Assembly: GCA_002293025.1 (NCBI GenBank)
Contig: DBCL01000003.1
Span: 1 to 44,354 of the forward strand
DNA: 44,354 nucleotides
Origin: Actinobacteria bacterium UBA959
Lineage (GTDB): Bacteria > Actinomycetota > Actinomycetes > S36-B12 > UBA5976
Reading direction: 5' to 3'
In this document: positions 1 through 8,447 of the stretch, in pieces
How the letters are laid out: each line of letters starts with the position of its first letter
How positions within the stretch are numbered: position 1 is the first letter of the stretch
Program-made: the position numbers and the translations under genes
The notes under the pieces: model-generated
Database searches by the model: none
What the model was told of the DNA's origin: nothing
The model's input: only the letters and a program-made list of their open reading frames with translations

Positions 1-71
1 GCGACGGAGTCGCCGTATCGAAACTGCATCGCAGGTTGAGTAGGCGACAGAGTCGCCGTATCGAAACCGCA
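1..71. repeat. Direct repeat with REP-like palindrome
   Basis: Two 28-base copies (1-28 and 44-71, period 43) differ at only two positions. Bases 34-68 form a palindromic unit that opens with GGTT and closes with AACC around the stem GGCGAC-AGA-GTCGCC. I recall similar GGTTGAG...CGAAACC elements as scattered intergenic repeats in higher-GC actinobacteria such as Microbacteriaceae; that link is from memory. I see no other copy in this window, and the flanking DNA is GC-rich compared with the rest. Confidence 0.6.
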
Positions 72-100
72 TGCGGTCACTCCAAGCTTTACACGACCTG

Positions 101-2260
101 CTACAGCTTGGCGTTACCCAACTTGCTCGGCCACCAGATCTTGCGACCAATGTCGTACGCCAGGGCCGGCACGAGCAGCGACCGCACCAAGACCGTGTCG
201 ACAATCACGCCGAACGCCACGATGAAGGCCAGCTGCACGAGGAAGAGAATCGGAATGATGCCGAGTGCCGCAAACGTTGCCGCCAGAACGATTCCCGCCG
301 AGGTGATGACCCCGCCTGTGACCGCCAAGCCGCGAAGAATTCCGGGTCTCGTTCCGATCTTCAGACTTTCTTCGCGCACACGCGTCATCAAGAAGATGTT
401 GTAGTCAATGCCTAGAGCTACCAAGAATACGAAGGCAAAGAGTGGGAAGGAAGCATCAGAACCTGGGAAGCCAAAGATATGTTCAAACACCAGCTGGGAA
501 GCACCCAATGTTGCGGCGAATGAAAGTACTACTGTTATCAAAAGTAAAGCTGCTGATAGCAAGCTTCTAAGCAGCAGGGCCAAGATGATGCTAATTACTA
601 CCAAAATTATTGGAATAATCAACTTGACATCATGACTTGAGGCCACATCCACGTCATAGCCAATTGCCGAACTTCCACCAACCAAAATTTCTGAATTGAC
701 CTCTTTTACTGCATCTCGAATTGATGGGACTAAGGCACGAGCCTCGACTGAATCTGCGCCAAAGTTTAAAGTCGCTTCTAACTGGACATATCCATCGACA
801 ACTTTAACTTCAGGTGCAGGCATACCAGGAATTGCGAAACCAGTCATGGTTGGAACTACTTCAGCTACCCCTTCAACTGATTTCAACGCTGCAGTTGCAG
901 CAACAACATCTTTTTCAGGTGTCAACACAACAGTTGGTTGCCCTTCGCCACCTGGGAATGAGATTTGTAATTTCTCTTGGCCAATTACTGAGTCTGGTCT
1001 GCCGGTAAATGACTCTGAAGTAGCAATACCGTCGGTATCCAATGTTGGCGCAAAACCTGCCAATACAACTAGCAATAAGCCTGTACTTATAGCCACTCTT
1101 CGTGGTCTATTTCCTACCAGACTTGCAACCTTGGACCAAATGCCAGAAAGTTGATCATCCACCTGATCAAATTTAGGAATTCGTGGCCAGAAAATCCATC
1201 TGCCCAGCAGAACTAATAAGGCTGGTAACAACGAAAGCATCGTAACCATCGATACTGCAATACCAATTGCTCCAACAGGACCTAGACCTCTATTGCTCGA
1301 CAAATCACTCAGTAACAGAACTAACAAGCCCGCAATAACAGTTGAGCCAGATGCAATGATCGGTTCGAATGTACCCTTCCAAGCAATCTTCATTGACTCA
1401 AAATGAGACTCATGTAAATGTAATTCTTCTCGATATCTAGCAATCAGCAATAAGGCGTAATCGGTTGCTGCACCCAATACCAGTACAGACAAAATTCCTT
1501 GCGATTGCCCGTTTAGGTCAATTACATCTGCTTTAGTCAAGAGATAGACAATTCCACCTGCAGTGGATAAAGCAAAGACTGCGCTGAGCAATGGAATTAT
1601 CCATAAAAACGGCGATCGGTAAACCACAATCAAAATTAGTGCAACTACCGTCAAGGTAGTTAAAAGCAAGGTGGTATCAATTTCCCCAAATGCACCAAAA
1701 AGGTCAGCAAGAATGCCACCAATACCTGTTACATGAACTTCCAAATCAGCAACACCTTCAGCATCTTCTCTCAAGAATTCAACTAGATAAGGAAGTGCTT
1801 CTTCCCCGTTCGCTAATTGCGACTCCAGCATCTTATTCTCAAAAGGAACATTCGCAATTATCGCTTTCCCATCTGAGCTTGGGATTGGAGTTAACGGAAC
1901 ATTTGGAACTAAAAATTCTGCGAGCGTTTTGTCTGCTCCGGGCACTTCAGTTGTTGGCAGTTGGTCCAAGTAACTTGAAACAGTCGTTAACTTGTCGGGA
2001 GTAATCTCTCCAACAAATAGCAATAGTGCTGGCAGTTGATCTGAATCTGCGCTCGTAAATTTGTTTGATATTTCTGCAGCCAAGGTGGATTCAGCACTAT
2101 CAGGCAAGAACGCCGAGTTGTCATTCTCTTGAACTGTAGAGAGTTGTCCAAATAATGGTCCCATTATCCCAGTCAGCCCAAGCCAAATCACGATGACAGC
2201 AATTGCCGCCCAAAGTGGCTTTCGACCTTTGACTTTTGACTTGCTCTCTTGGCTCGACAC
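101..2260 (-). CDS. MMPL/RND-superfamily transporter
   Basis: A 719-residue integral membrane protein of the MMPL (YdfJ-like) family, expected to export lipids or drugs across the cytoplasmic membrane using proton flow. It shows the family plan: an N-terminal TM helix, a large extracytoplasmic loop, a helix bundle with the motif GAATDYALLL, then a second loop and bundle with GIDYNIFLM near residues 618-626. Length is normal. The start is GTG at 2260, supported by the Shine-Dalgarno AAGGAG (2267-2272, minus strand) six bases upstream. Base composition changes sharply near position 380-400: the last ~100 codons (101-400) are GC-rich with GC-rich third positions, the rest is not. This suggests recombination or a chimeric contig at the conserved motif. 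The substrate cannot be told from sequence. Confidence 0.88.
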   Translation of the reverse strand: MSSQESKSKVKGRKPLWAAIAVIVIWLGLTGIMGPLFGQLSTVQENDNSAFLPDSAESTLAAEISNKFTSADSDQLPALLLFVGEITPDKLTTVSSYLDQLPTTEVPGADKTLAEFLVPNVPLTPIPSSDGKAIIANVPFENKMLESQLANGEEALPYLVEFLREDAEGVADLEVHVTGIGGILADLFGAFGEIDTTLLLTTLTVVALILIVVYRSPFLWIIPLLSAVFALSTAGGIVYLLTKADVIDLNGQSQGILSVLVLGAATDYALLLIARYREELHLHESHFESMKIAWKGTFEPIIASGSTVIAGLLVLLLSDLSSNRGLGPVGAIGIAVSMVTMLSLLPALLVLLGRWIFWPRIPKFDQVDDQLSGIWSKVASLVGNRPRRVAISTGLLLVVLAGFAPTLDTDGIATSESFTGRPDSVIGQEKLQISFPGGEGQPTVVLTPEKDVVAATAALKSVEGVAEVVPTMTGFAIPGMPAPEVKVVDGYVQLEATLNFGADSVEARALVPSIRDAVKEVNSEILVGGSSAIGYDVDVASSHDVKLIIPIILVVISIILALLLRSLLSAALLLITVVLSFAATLGASQLVFEHIFGFPGSDASFPLFAFVFLVALGIDYNIFLMTRVREESLKIGTRPGILRGLAVTGGVITSAGIVLAATFAALGIIPILFLVQLAFIVAFGVIVDTVLVRSLLVPALAYDIGRKIWWPSKLGNAKL

Positions 2261-2381
2261 AGAAATCTCCTTTTAAATGCTAATTGGCTACATCCAGACA
2301 GACCAATAATTTATGAGTTGCCAATGATACCAAGGATCAATAAACCGCATCACATGTTCTGCAAACTGATAAGCCACCCGA

Positions 2382-2387
2382 TACCCT
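2382..2387 (+). promoter_or_regulatory. Candidate -10 (TACCCT) of leaderless lipB
   Basis: The TANNNT hexamer ends six bases before the lipB ATG at 2394, and there is no Shine-Dalgarno site. Transcription would start at or next to the A of the ATG. No clear -35 element is visible. Confidence 0.45.
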
Positions 2388-2393
2388 TAACAG

Positions 2394-3065
2394 ATGGGAA
2401 CTGGTCTAGCCATTGAGAATTGGGGGGTAGGCGAGTACTTATTAGATTATGAGAAAGCTTGGGCCAAGCAGCGCGAACTACATAAAAAGGTAGTCAGTGG
2501 CGAATCCCCTCCTACCCTAATTTTTGTTGAACATGAATCTGTTTTTACAGCTGGCTCACAAACGCAACCAATGGATCGACCAATAGATGGCTCTAAAGTC
2601 ATTGATGTGGACCGAGGGGGGCGAATTACTTGGCACGGGCCTGGACAGTTGGTTGGCTACCCGATCATTGCACTTCGTGAAAGATTTAACGTGGTTGGAT
2701 TTGTTCGCTCTCTTGAATCGGCAATCATTGATTCATGCGCAGAATTTGGTTTGGATGCAATTCGAATAAAGGGTAAGTCCGGGGTTTGGGTAGATGCTGA
2801 ACCAGCCCGAAAGGTTGCAGCAATTGGAATTCGAGTGGCCTCTGGAGTATCGATGCATGGGTTTGCAATTAATTGCAATAATGATTTGTCTTGGTACGAC
2901 CGGATCGTTCCGTGTGGAATTCCCGATGCCAAAGTGACCACGCTTTCTGTGGAAACAAAAAGGACAATAACCACCTCTGAGGTGCTAAAAGTTGTCCAAG
3001 AAAAATTACAAATATCATTGGCAGACTTAGTTCAAACTTCAAGTCCGATAGGGTCAAGGGTATGA
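2394..3065 (+). CDS. lipB: Octanoyltransferase LipB
   Basis: LipB moves the octanoyl group from octanoyl-ACP to the lipoyl domains of 2-oxoacid dehydrogenases and GcvH, the first step of lipoate synthesis in the cytoplasm. The 223-residue protein shows the family signature RGGRITWHGPGQLVGYP (74-90), the catalytic lysine in RKVAAIGIR (K140) and the catalytic cysteine in VPCGIP (C174), spaced as in known LipB enzymes. The gene overlaps lipA by four bases (ATGA at 3062-3065), so the two are surely translated together. A TANNNT hexamer just before the start and the lack of a Shine-Dalgarno site suggest a leaderless message. It is divergent from the MMPL gene. Confidence 0.96.
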   Translation: MGTGLAIENWGVGEYLLDYEKAWAKQRELHKKVVSGESPPTLIFVEHESVFTAGSQTQPMDRPIDGSKVIDVDRGGRITWHGPGQLVGYPIIALRERFNVVGFVRSLESAIIDSCAEFGLDAIRIKGKSGVWVDAEPARKVAAIGIRVASGVSMHGFAINCNNDLSWYDRIVPCGIPDAKVTTLSVETKRTITTSEVLKVVQEKLQISLADLVQTSSPIGSRV

Positions 3066-4030
3066 GTGATCCAATATTGGGCTTAAATTCCGACGGAAAA
3101 AAGATGCTACGCATCGAAGCGCGTAATTCTGCCGTCCCCATTGAGAAAAAACCTGATTGGATCAAGCGCAAGATCAAAACTGGACCTGAATTTAATCGAA
3201 TTCAGTCATTAGTTAAGAGTCAAGGCCTACATACAGTGTGCCAAGAAGCAGGTTGTCCAAATATTTATGAGTGCTGGGAAGACCGAGAGGCTACATTCTT
3301 AATCGGTGGTGATCAATGCACGCGCAGATGTGATTTTTGCTTAATTGATACTGGTAAGCCGCAGCCACTTGATATTACTGAACCCAAAAAAGTTGCTGAG
3401 AGTGTCAAGTCGATGCAGTTGGCCTACGCAACGGTCACCGGAGTTGCCAGAGATGATTTGCAAGATGGTGGAGCTTGGCTTTACGCCGAAACAATTAGGC
3501 AAATCCATGCGATCGTCCCTGATTGCAAGGTTGAAGTCTTGATCCCTGATTTTAATTCAATTGATGAGCAACTGAAAGAGGTTTTTGGTTCCAACCCAGA
3601 GGTGCTCGCTCACAATGTGGAAACAGTTCCAAGAATATTCAAGCGAATTAGACCTGCTTTCAAGTATGAGCGCTCTCTTGAGGTAATTACCAAAGCACGT
3701 AATGCCGGATTGATTACCAAGAGCAATTTAATCTTGGGCATGGGTGAAGAAATTTCTGAAGTTGAGCAAGCATTGCAGGATCTGCATGATGCTGGCTGTG
3801 ACTTGATCACCATTACCCAATACTTGCGACCATCTCCAAAGCACCATCCAGTAGAACGTTGGGTTCGTCCTGAAGAATTTGTTGAGTTAGCCAATGTTGC
3901 AACCCAAATTGGTTTTGTGGGGGTCATGTCGGGTCCCTTAGTGCGTTCGTCTTATCGTGCAGGGCGCTTGTATGGGCAAGCACTGGCTGCCCGCGGTTTA
4001 GGTACCACCGCTAGCCTAACAAACTTCTAA
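3062..4030 (+). CDS. lipA: Lipoyl synthase LipA
   Basis: A radical-SAM enzyme that inserts two sulfurs into protein-bound octanoyl groups, completing lipoate made by LipB. Both [4Fe-4S] clusters are visible: the auxiliary-cluster cysteines C60, C65 and C71 (VCQEAGCPNIYEC) and the radical-SAM set C86, C90 and C93 (CTRRCDFC). The C-terminal part has TQYLRPSPKHHPVERW and the conserved VRSSYRAG, which carries the serine that ligates the auxiliary cluster. Length (322 residues) is typical. Start overlaps the lipB stop by four bases. The lipB-lipA-DUF4191 order is that of mycobacteria. Confidence 0.97.
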   Translation: MSDPILGLNSDGKKMLRIEARNSAVPIEKKPDWIKRKIKTGPEFNRIQSLVKSQGLHTVCQEAGCPNIYECWEDREATFLIGGDQCTRRCDFCLIDTGKPQPLDITEPKKVAESVKSMQLAYATVTGVARDDLQDGGAWLYAETIRQIHAIVPDCKVEVLIPDFNSIDEQLKEVFGSNPEVLAHNVETVPRIFKRIRPAFKYERSLEVITKARNAGLITKSNLILGMGEEISEVEQALQDLHDAGCDLITITQYLRPSPKHHPVERWVRPEEFVELANVATQIGFVGVMSGPLVRSSYRAGRLYGQALAARGLGTTASLTNF

Positions 4031-4049
4031 CACCCTCTAAGGTTTCCTC

Positions 4050-4724
4050 ATGTCAACACCAATGCCTGAAGGTCGCGTCCGCCAAGTTATCGCCGCTTAC
4101 AAAATGACTCGGCGCACAGATAAATTCTTACCACTAATTCTATTTGCATCTTTTGCTATCACGATTGGAATTTTTGGTGCAGCAGTACTAATTCTGGTGC
4201 CTAGTCTTTGGCTGCAAATTATTTTCATGGTGTCGGTATTTTTAGTTGGATTAATTGTTGTTTTGTTCATTTTTGGTAAGCGCGCTGAAGTTGCTGCCTA
4301 CTCACAATTAGAGGGTAAGCCGGGCGCTGCCGTAGCAGTGGTCCAAAACATCAGAAAGTGGAGCATTACAGCTGCGGTAGCTGCTGATCGCAATCAAAAT
4401 ATGGTTCATCGAGCTGTGGGTCGAGCTGGCGTTGTTTTGATTGCCGAAGGTAGCTCTGGACTTGGTTCGATGCTCTCCAGCGAGCGCAAGCGCACTGTTC
4501 GACTAATTGGCGACTCTCCGCTCACTGAAATAGTGATTGGAAATTCTTCTCAAACAACTCCGCTGAAATCACTTCCAAAGAAACTTAAGTCTTTGCCAAA
4601 AAAATTAAATCGCGCAGAAGTATCTGCACTTAGAAAAAGGTTGGAGGCAGTTGGTGGAATGAATATCCCAATCCCAAAGGGTCCAATGCCAAAGAGCACC
4701 AACATGAGAGTGCCTCGCCAGTAG
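4050..4724 (+). CDS. DUF4191 membrane protein
   Basis: Function unknown. This 224-residue protein matches the actinobacterial DUF4191 family (Rv2219-like) in position directly after lipA and in layout: a short basic N-terminus, two adjacent TM helices (about residues 24-46 and 48-70), then a cytoplasmic domain with the phrase HRAVGRAGVVLIAEG and a basic C-terminal tail containing a repeated SLPKKL. It lies 19 bases after lipA, so probably in the same operon. Its TAG stop at 4722-4724 directly abuts the stop of the opposing RDD gene. Confidence 0.82.
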   Translation: MSTPMPEGRVRQVIAAYKMTRRTDKFLPLILFASFAITIGIFGAAVLILVPSLWLQIIFMVSVFLVGLIVVLFIFGKRAEVAAYSQLEGKPGAAVAVVQNIRKWSITAAVAADRNQNMVHRAVGRAGVVLIAEGSSGLGSMLSSERKRTVRLIGDSPLTEIVIGNSSQTTPLKSLPKKLKSLPKKLNRAEVSALRKRLEAVGGMNIPIPKGPMPKSTNMRVPRQ

Positions 4725-5189
4725 TTAGATAACTACTACAACAGTTTTTGCAAATTGGTCGTGTAAACCTCTTTGATCCCGGTCGTACACAACAGCAGGC
4801 AGCACTAAGCACACTAGCAACTGCCTAATTGGCAATCGCCACAATCGAGCTCGAGATCCCCCAACTCCGATTAATCGCTGCTTGACAAAAACTCCTCCCA
4901 CGGTTCTGTTGATTAACATCAGAAACAAGGTGGTGTGTAGGTAAAAAATGGCTAAAACCGATAGTGGATCTCCATCAAAAATTGCAGCTGCAATCAGTAG
5001 AGCCGCAGCCCAATCAATCAAAATAGCCAAGCTCCTGCGACCCAATCTAGAAGCCGAGCCCGGTCCAGACTTGGGCAAGCCCAGACGCTCCCCCGGATAA
5101 GCCATCGAAATACCTTGGCTTTCAAGGGCAGCTCTTGGGCCCTGCATCCAGCTGGCCCAATCTCTTCGATTCAACATATGCCTAACCAT
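4725..5189 (-). CDS. RDD family membrane protein
   Basis: A 154-residue RDD-domain protein, a family of small membrane proteins often of unknown role, some linked to ion transport. The RDD arginine and aspartate are in RRSLAILIDWAAALL (helix 1); the family phrase RTVGGVFVKQRLIG follows helix 2, and DQRGLHDQFAKT is near the C-terminus. The mycobacterial counterpart (Rv2219A) sits in the same place between the DUF4191 gene and glnA1. The N-terminus NRRDWASWMQGPRAAL is a soluble extension seen in actinobacterial homologues. A shorter start two codons on is possible. It converges on the DUF4191 gene with no spacer. Confidence 0.82.
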   Translation of the reverse strand: MVRHMLNRRDWASWMQGPRAALESQGISMAYPGERLGLPKSGPGSASRLGRRSLAILIDWAAALLIAAAIFDGDPLSVLAIFYLHTTLFLMLINRTVGGVFVKQRLIGVGGSRARLWRLPIRQLLVCLVLPAVVYDRDQRGLHDQFAKTVVVVI

Positions 5190-5195
5190 AAAGGG

Positions 5196-5233
5196 TTAAC
5201 AGATTAGAAACATTGCAGTAGTGCTTGGGAAAT
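5196..5233 (+). promoter_or_regulatory. GlnR-like operator before glnA1
   Basis: Four five-base half sites are each separated by exactly six bases: TTAAC (5196-5200), GAAAC (5207-5211), GTAGT (5218-5222) and GAAAT (5229-5233). The published actinobacterial GlnR pattern is GTnAC-n6-GAAAC repeated with six-base spacers. Here each site matches its half-site with at most two mismatches. GlnR is the OmpR-type global nitrogen regulator of actinobacteria; no glnR gene lies in this window. Confidence 0.6.
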
Positions 5234-5297
5234 GGGTTTGATCTAGGGTCAGCACCAGATAACTAGGACTGGATCGGTCCTTGTTCAAGGAGGATAG

Positions 5298-6731
5298 ATG
5301 TTTAAGACACCAGAGGAACTTTTCAAGTTTCTCAAAGCTGAGAATGTTGAGTTTGTAGACGTTCGGTTCTGCGACCTAATTGGTCAGATGCAACACTTCA
5401 ATATTCCGGCGCGAACCTTTAATGAAGACGCATTCTCTACCGGAATGATGTTTGATGGATCTTCAATTCGTGGATTCCAGGCAATCAATGAGTCCGATAT
5501 GAAGCTTCTTCCAGACGTGACCAGTGCTTTTATTGATCCGTTCAGAATCAATAAAACTTTGGCCTTGAACTTTAATGTGGTTGATCCATTCACCGATGAG
5601 CCATACAGTCGCGATCCGCGAAACGTAGCTGTTAAAGCGGAAAAATACTTGGCCTCCACCGGTATTGCTGACACAGCATTTTTTGCTCCTGAAGCCGAGT
5701 TCTACATATTTGACTCAGTTAAATATCAAACCAAAGCTAATGGCTCTATGTACCAAGTTGATTCAATCGAAGCAGCTTGGAACATGGGTAAGGATGTCGA
5801 AGATGACGGCGGACCAAACCTAGGTTACAAGACTCGCTTTAAAGGCGGATATTTCCCAGTAACTCCAAATGATCAGTCGGCAGATTTAAGAGATGAGATG
5901 GTGCGCGTTCTCGAGCAAGTTGGTCTTGAAGTTGAGCGCTCACATCATGAAGTGGGAACAGCTGGACAAGCAGAGATTAATTACAAGTTCGATACATTAC
6001 TTAAAGCTGCTGATGATCTTCAAAAGTTTAAGTATGTAATCAAGAATGTAGCTTGGGAAAATGGTAAGTCTGTGACCTTTATGCCAAAGCCTATTTTTGG
6101 AGACAATGGCTCTGGTATGCATTGCCACCAGTCTTTGTGGAGTAAAGGCAAGCCATTGTTTTACGACGAGGCAGGCTACGCAGGATTGTCAGACACCGCT
6201 CGCTGGTACATTGGTGGTTTGCTAAAGCATGCTCCTTCATTGCTAGCGTTTACAAATCCAAGCGTTAACTCATTCCATCGCCTAGTTCCTGGCTATGAAG
6301 CGCCGGTGAATTTGGTTTACTCAGCTCGAAATCGCTCAGCTTGTATCCGAATTCCAATTACTGGATCTTCACCAAAGGCTAAGCGAATTGAGTTTAGAGT
6401 TCCTGACCCAACCGCTAACCCATATCTTGCTTTCGCGGCCCAGTTAATGGCAGGTCTTGATGGAATCAAGAACAGGTTTGAACCGCCTGCGCCAGTAGAT
6501 AAAGACCTATATGAGCTGCCTCCAGAAGAGGCAAAGAACGTTCCACAAGTTCCAGGCTCACTTGCAGAAGTGCTTGATGCCCTTGAAAAAGATCACGACT
6601 ATCTAACCGCAGGTGGAGTGTTCACCGAAGACTTGATCGAAACATGGATTGAGTTCAAGCGAAAGAACGAAGTGGATGCAATTAGATTTAGACCACATCC
6701 TTATGAGTTTGAAATGTATTACGACTGTTAA
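5298..6731 (+). CDS. glnA: Glutamine synthetase type I (GlnA1)
   Basis: Makes glutamine from glutamate, ammonia and ATP, the main ammonium-assimilating enzyme, as a cytoplasmic dodecamer. The 477 residues are typical of the beta subtype. Visible motifs include the N-terminal MMFDGSSIRGF (50-60), the metal-binding APEAEFYIFD (130-139), the ATP-site FMPKPIFGDNGSGMHCH (261-277) and NRSACIRIP. The adenylylation tyrosine is Y405 in LYELPPEEAKNVP, which fits the presence of glnE in the same window. The start is fixed by the strong Shine-Dalgarno AAGGAGGA at 5287-5294. A GlnR-like operator lies 65-100 bases upstream and a strong terminator follows, so the gene is probably transcribed alone. Confidence 0.98.
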   Translation: MFKTPEELFKFLKAENVEFVDVRFCDLIGQMQHFNIPARTFNEDAFSTGMMFDGSSIRGFQAINESDMKLLPDVTSAFIDPFRINKTLALNFNVVDPFTDEPYSRDPRNVAVKAEKYLASTGIADTAFFAPEAEFYIFDSVKYQTKANGSMYQVDSIEAAWNMGKDVEDDGGPNLGYKTRFKGGYFPVTPNDQSADLRDEMVRVLEQVGLEVERSHHEVGTAGQAEINYKFDTLLKAADDLQKFKYVIKNVAWENGKSVTFMPKPIFGDNGSGMHCHQSLWSKGKPLFYDEAGYAGLSDTARWYIGGLLKHAPSLLAFTNPSVNSFHRLVPGYEAPVNLVYSARNRSACIRIPITGSSPKAKRIEFRVPDPTANPYLAFAAQLMAGLDGIKNRFEPPAPVDKDLYELPPEEAKNVPQVPGSLAEVLDALEKDHDYLTAGGVFTEDLIETWIEFKRKNEVDAIRFRPHPYEFEMYYDC

Positions 6732-6734
6732 TTT

Positions 6735-6780
6735 AAAATAAAGAAAGCCCGCCCTTTAAAAGGCGGGCTTTCTTTATTTT
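6735..6780. terminator. Bidirectional rho-independent terminator
   Basis: A perfect 19-base inverted repeat (6735-6753 pairs with 6762-6780) with core GCCCGCC/GGCGGGC, an eight-base loop, and A and T runs on the two sides. It ends glnA1 on the plus strand and the nucleoside hydrolase on the minus strand. Confidence 0.93.
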
Positions 6781-6782
6781 GT

Positions 6783-7730
6783 CTAATGATTCAAAATGGT
6801 CTCTAACCAAAGTTTTGAGTATCTAGCCCCGTCTACCCCCAAAGCCACATCAACGTCTTTGGAGTCTGCTAAGGCTCGTTCGTTTTCAACTGTGTCTCGA
6901 TATGGCCTGCGGTCAACAACAGTCATTCCCCTAGCAGCGCCTTTATCAGTGATAACTGCTGTTGGAAAACGCTCTACCTTTAGCCCTAATGGGTCAATAA
7001 CTGCGCATACTGCGCCAGCATCTCCCAAGGTAATTGGATACCCCAAAATGTTCGCGATGAATGCTCCAATATCTCCGGCAATTCTAGCTGGCAATAATTC
7101 GCTTTCTTGGAGCTTTCTGATGTCGATAGCGCTCAAATGCACGTCATAGAAGACATCAAGCCCATACATTGTTATTTCTACGTCTGAGCTAAATACTATT
7201 TGGGCAGCTTCAGGATCATGCCAAATGTTAAATTCAGCCAAGGCTGTTGCATTCCCCAGTGAGGCTGATCCGCCCATAATTACCAGTCTTTCGATATTGC
7301 CTTTGACTTCTGGGAACTTTTGAAACAGCAGCGCAATATTTGTTAAAGGTGCCACCGCAATCAAGGTAATCGGCTCTGCAGATTTAAGAATTAGGTCTTT
7401 CATAAATTCTGAAGCATCGGCATCAACTGGCTTCATTGATTTTGGGCTTAAGTTCAAGTTGCCTAGCCCATCTGTACCGTGGACAGCTAGTGCATAGTTA
7501 GATTCTGAAGCTAGTGGTTTATTTGCACCAATTAACACCGGCACATCCATTCTGCCAGCAGTTTCCAATACTGACAAGGTGTTGCTAACTACATTAACTA
7601 ATGGACAATTCCCATCAACGCAGCTAACTGCTAACAGGTTCAATCCTGGATGCTTGGCAGCAAGCAACAATGCAAATGCATCATCGATGCCCGTATCGAC
7701 ATCTAAAATTATTGGAATTGGGCTGTTCAT
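6783..7730 (-). CDS. Nucleoside hydrolase (IUNH family)
   Basis: A cytoplasmic N-ribohydrolase that would split nucleosides into base and ribose for salvage. The calcium and ribose site DVDTGIDDA at residues 10-18 is intact, and HGTDGLGNL (84-92) and the central NIWHDPEAA are typical of the family. Length 315 is normal. One oddity: where many members carry a histidine-aspartate pair that protonates the base, this protein has G236-D237 (TLGDAGAVC), so substrate preference cannot be assigned. The start ATG at 7730 places the metal motif ten residues in, as usual. It is divergent from the TrhA gene and ends at the shared terminator after glnA1. Confidence 0.88.
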   Translation of the reverse strand: MNSPIPIILDVDTGIDDAFALLLAAKHPGLNLLAVSCVDGNCPLVNVVSNTLSVLETAGRMDVPVLIGANKPLASESNYALAVHGTDGLGNLNLSPKSMKPVDADASEFMKDLILKSAEPITLIAVAPLTNIALLFQKFPEVKGNIERLVIMGGSASLGNATALAEFNIWHDPEAAQIVFSSDVEITMYGLDVFYDVHLSAIDIRKLQESELLPARIAGDIGAFIANILGYPITLGDAGAVCAVIDPLGLKVERFPTAVITDKGAARGMTVVDRRPYRDTVENERALADSKDVDVALGVDGARYSKLWLETILNH

Positions 7731-7780
7731 TCTCAGGCTTAGGTTAGGCTGTCGCTAATCACAAACCCGTTAGGCGGCCC

Positions 7781-8428
7781 ATGAGTGTTGGTCAGACTCC
7801 CCCACTGCTTCGAGGTTGGTTGCATCTAGGAACTGCGCCTGTCGCTTTAATTGCTGGTTCGATTTTAGTTATTTTGGCCCCAACATTGCAGGCTCGTTTT
7901 ACAATAGCAATTTTCACGCTAACAGCAGTTGGATTATTCTCAGTTTCAGCGACCTATCACACAATCTCTTGGGCACCAAAAGTTAAAGGTGTCTTGCGGC
8001 GAATTGATCATGCAAACATATTTTTAATCATTGCTGGAACATATACCCCACTTACTGTGATTTGGCTTTCAACTAGTGATGCAACAGTTCTTTTAGGTTT
8101 GGTTTGGGGTGGCTCGATTGTTGGGTTATTATTTAGAGTTCTTTGGGTATCTGCTCCAAGATGGCTTTACGTTCCAATCTACGTAGCACTGGGATGGGCA
8201 GCAGTTTTCTATCTGCCAGATTTCATGCGGACAGCAGGGGGCCTAGTGGTGGCATTCGTAATTGGTGGTGGAGTGCTTTACTCAGTTGGCGCAGTGGTTT
8301 ATGCAACCAAATGGCCAAAACTTAGTCTCAAATATTTTGGGTTTCATGAGCTGTTTCATGCCTTTACTATCGCTGCTTTCTTTTGCCATTACACCGCAAT
8401 CGCAATAACAGTAGCCAAGATTGGCTGA
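7781..8428 (+). CDS. TrhA/hemolysin III family membrane protein
   Basis: A 215-residue protein of the PAQR/hemolysin III family with about seven TM helices. The family metal-site signatures are visible: SATYHTISW near the end of helix 2, RIDHANIFLIIAGTYTP, and the C-terminal GFHELFHAFTIAAFFCHY. Bacterial members (YqfA, TrhA) are linked to membrane-energetics homeostasis; cytolytic activity is not expected. Transcribed divergently from the nucleoside hydrolase. Its stop is 19 bases from the next gene, which has its own -10 candidate. Confidence 0.88.
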   Translation: MSVGQTPPLLRGWLHLGTAPVALIAGSILVILAPTLQARFTIAIFTLTAVGLFSVSATYHTISWAPKVKGVLRRIDHANIFLIIAGTYTPLTVIWLSTSDATVLLGLVWGGSIVGLLFRVLWVSAPRWLYVPIYVALGWAAVFYLPDFMRTAGGLVVAFVIGGGVLYSVGAVVYATKWPKLSLKYFGFHELFHAFTIAAFFCHYTAIAITVAKIG

Positions 8429-8435
8429 GGAGGCG

Positions 8436-8441
8436 TAAGAT
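8436..8441 (+). promoter_or_regulatory. Candidate -10 (TAAGAT) of alpha/beta hydrolase gene
   Basis: TAAGAT ends six bases before the ATG at 8448. A GGAGG lies at 8428-8432, too far upstream (15 bases) for an ordinary Shine-Dalgarno site, so a leaderless transcript is the simpler reading. Confidence 0.45.
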
Positions 8442-8447
8442 TTTTCT

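Noticed and set aside
5238..5260. PHO-like units (GTTTGATCTAG, GGTCAGCACCA) before glnA1
   Set aside because: Only weak fits; the GlnR-like pattern just upstream explains the region better.
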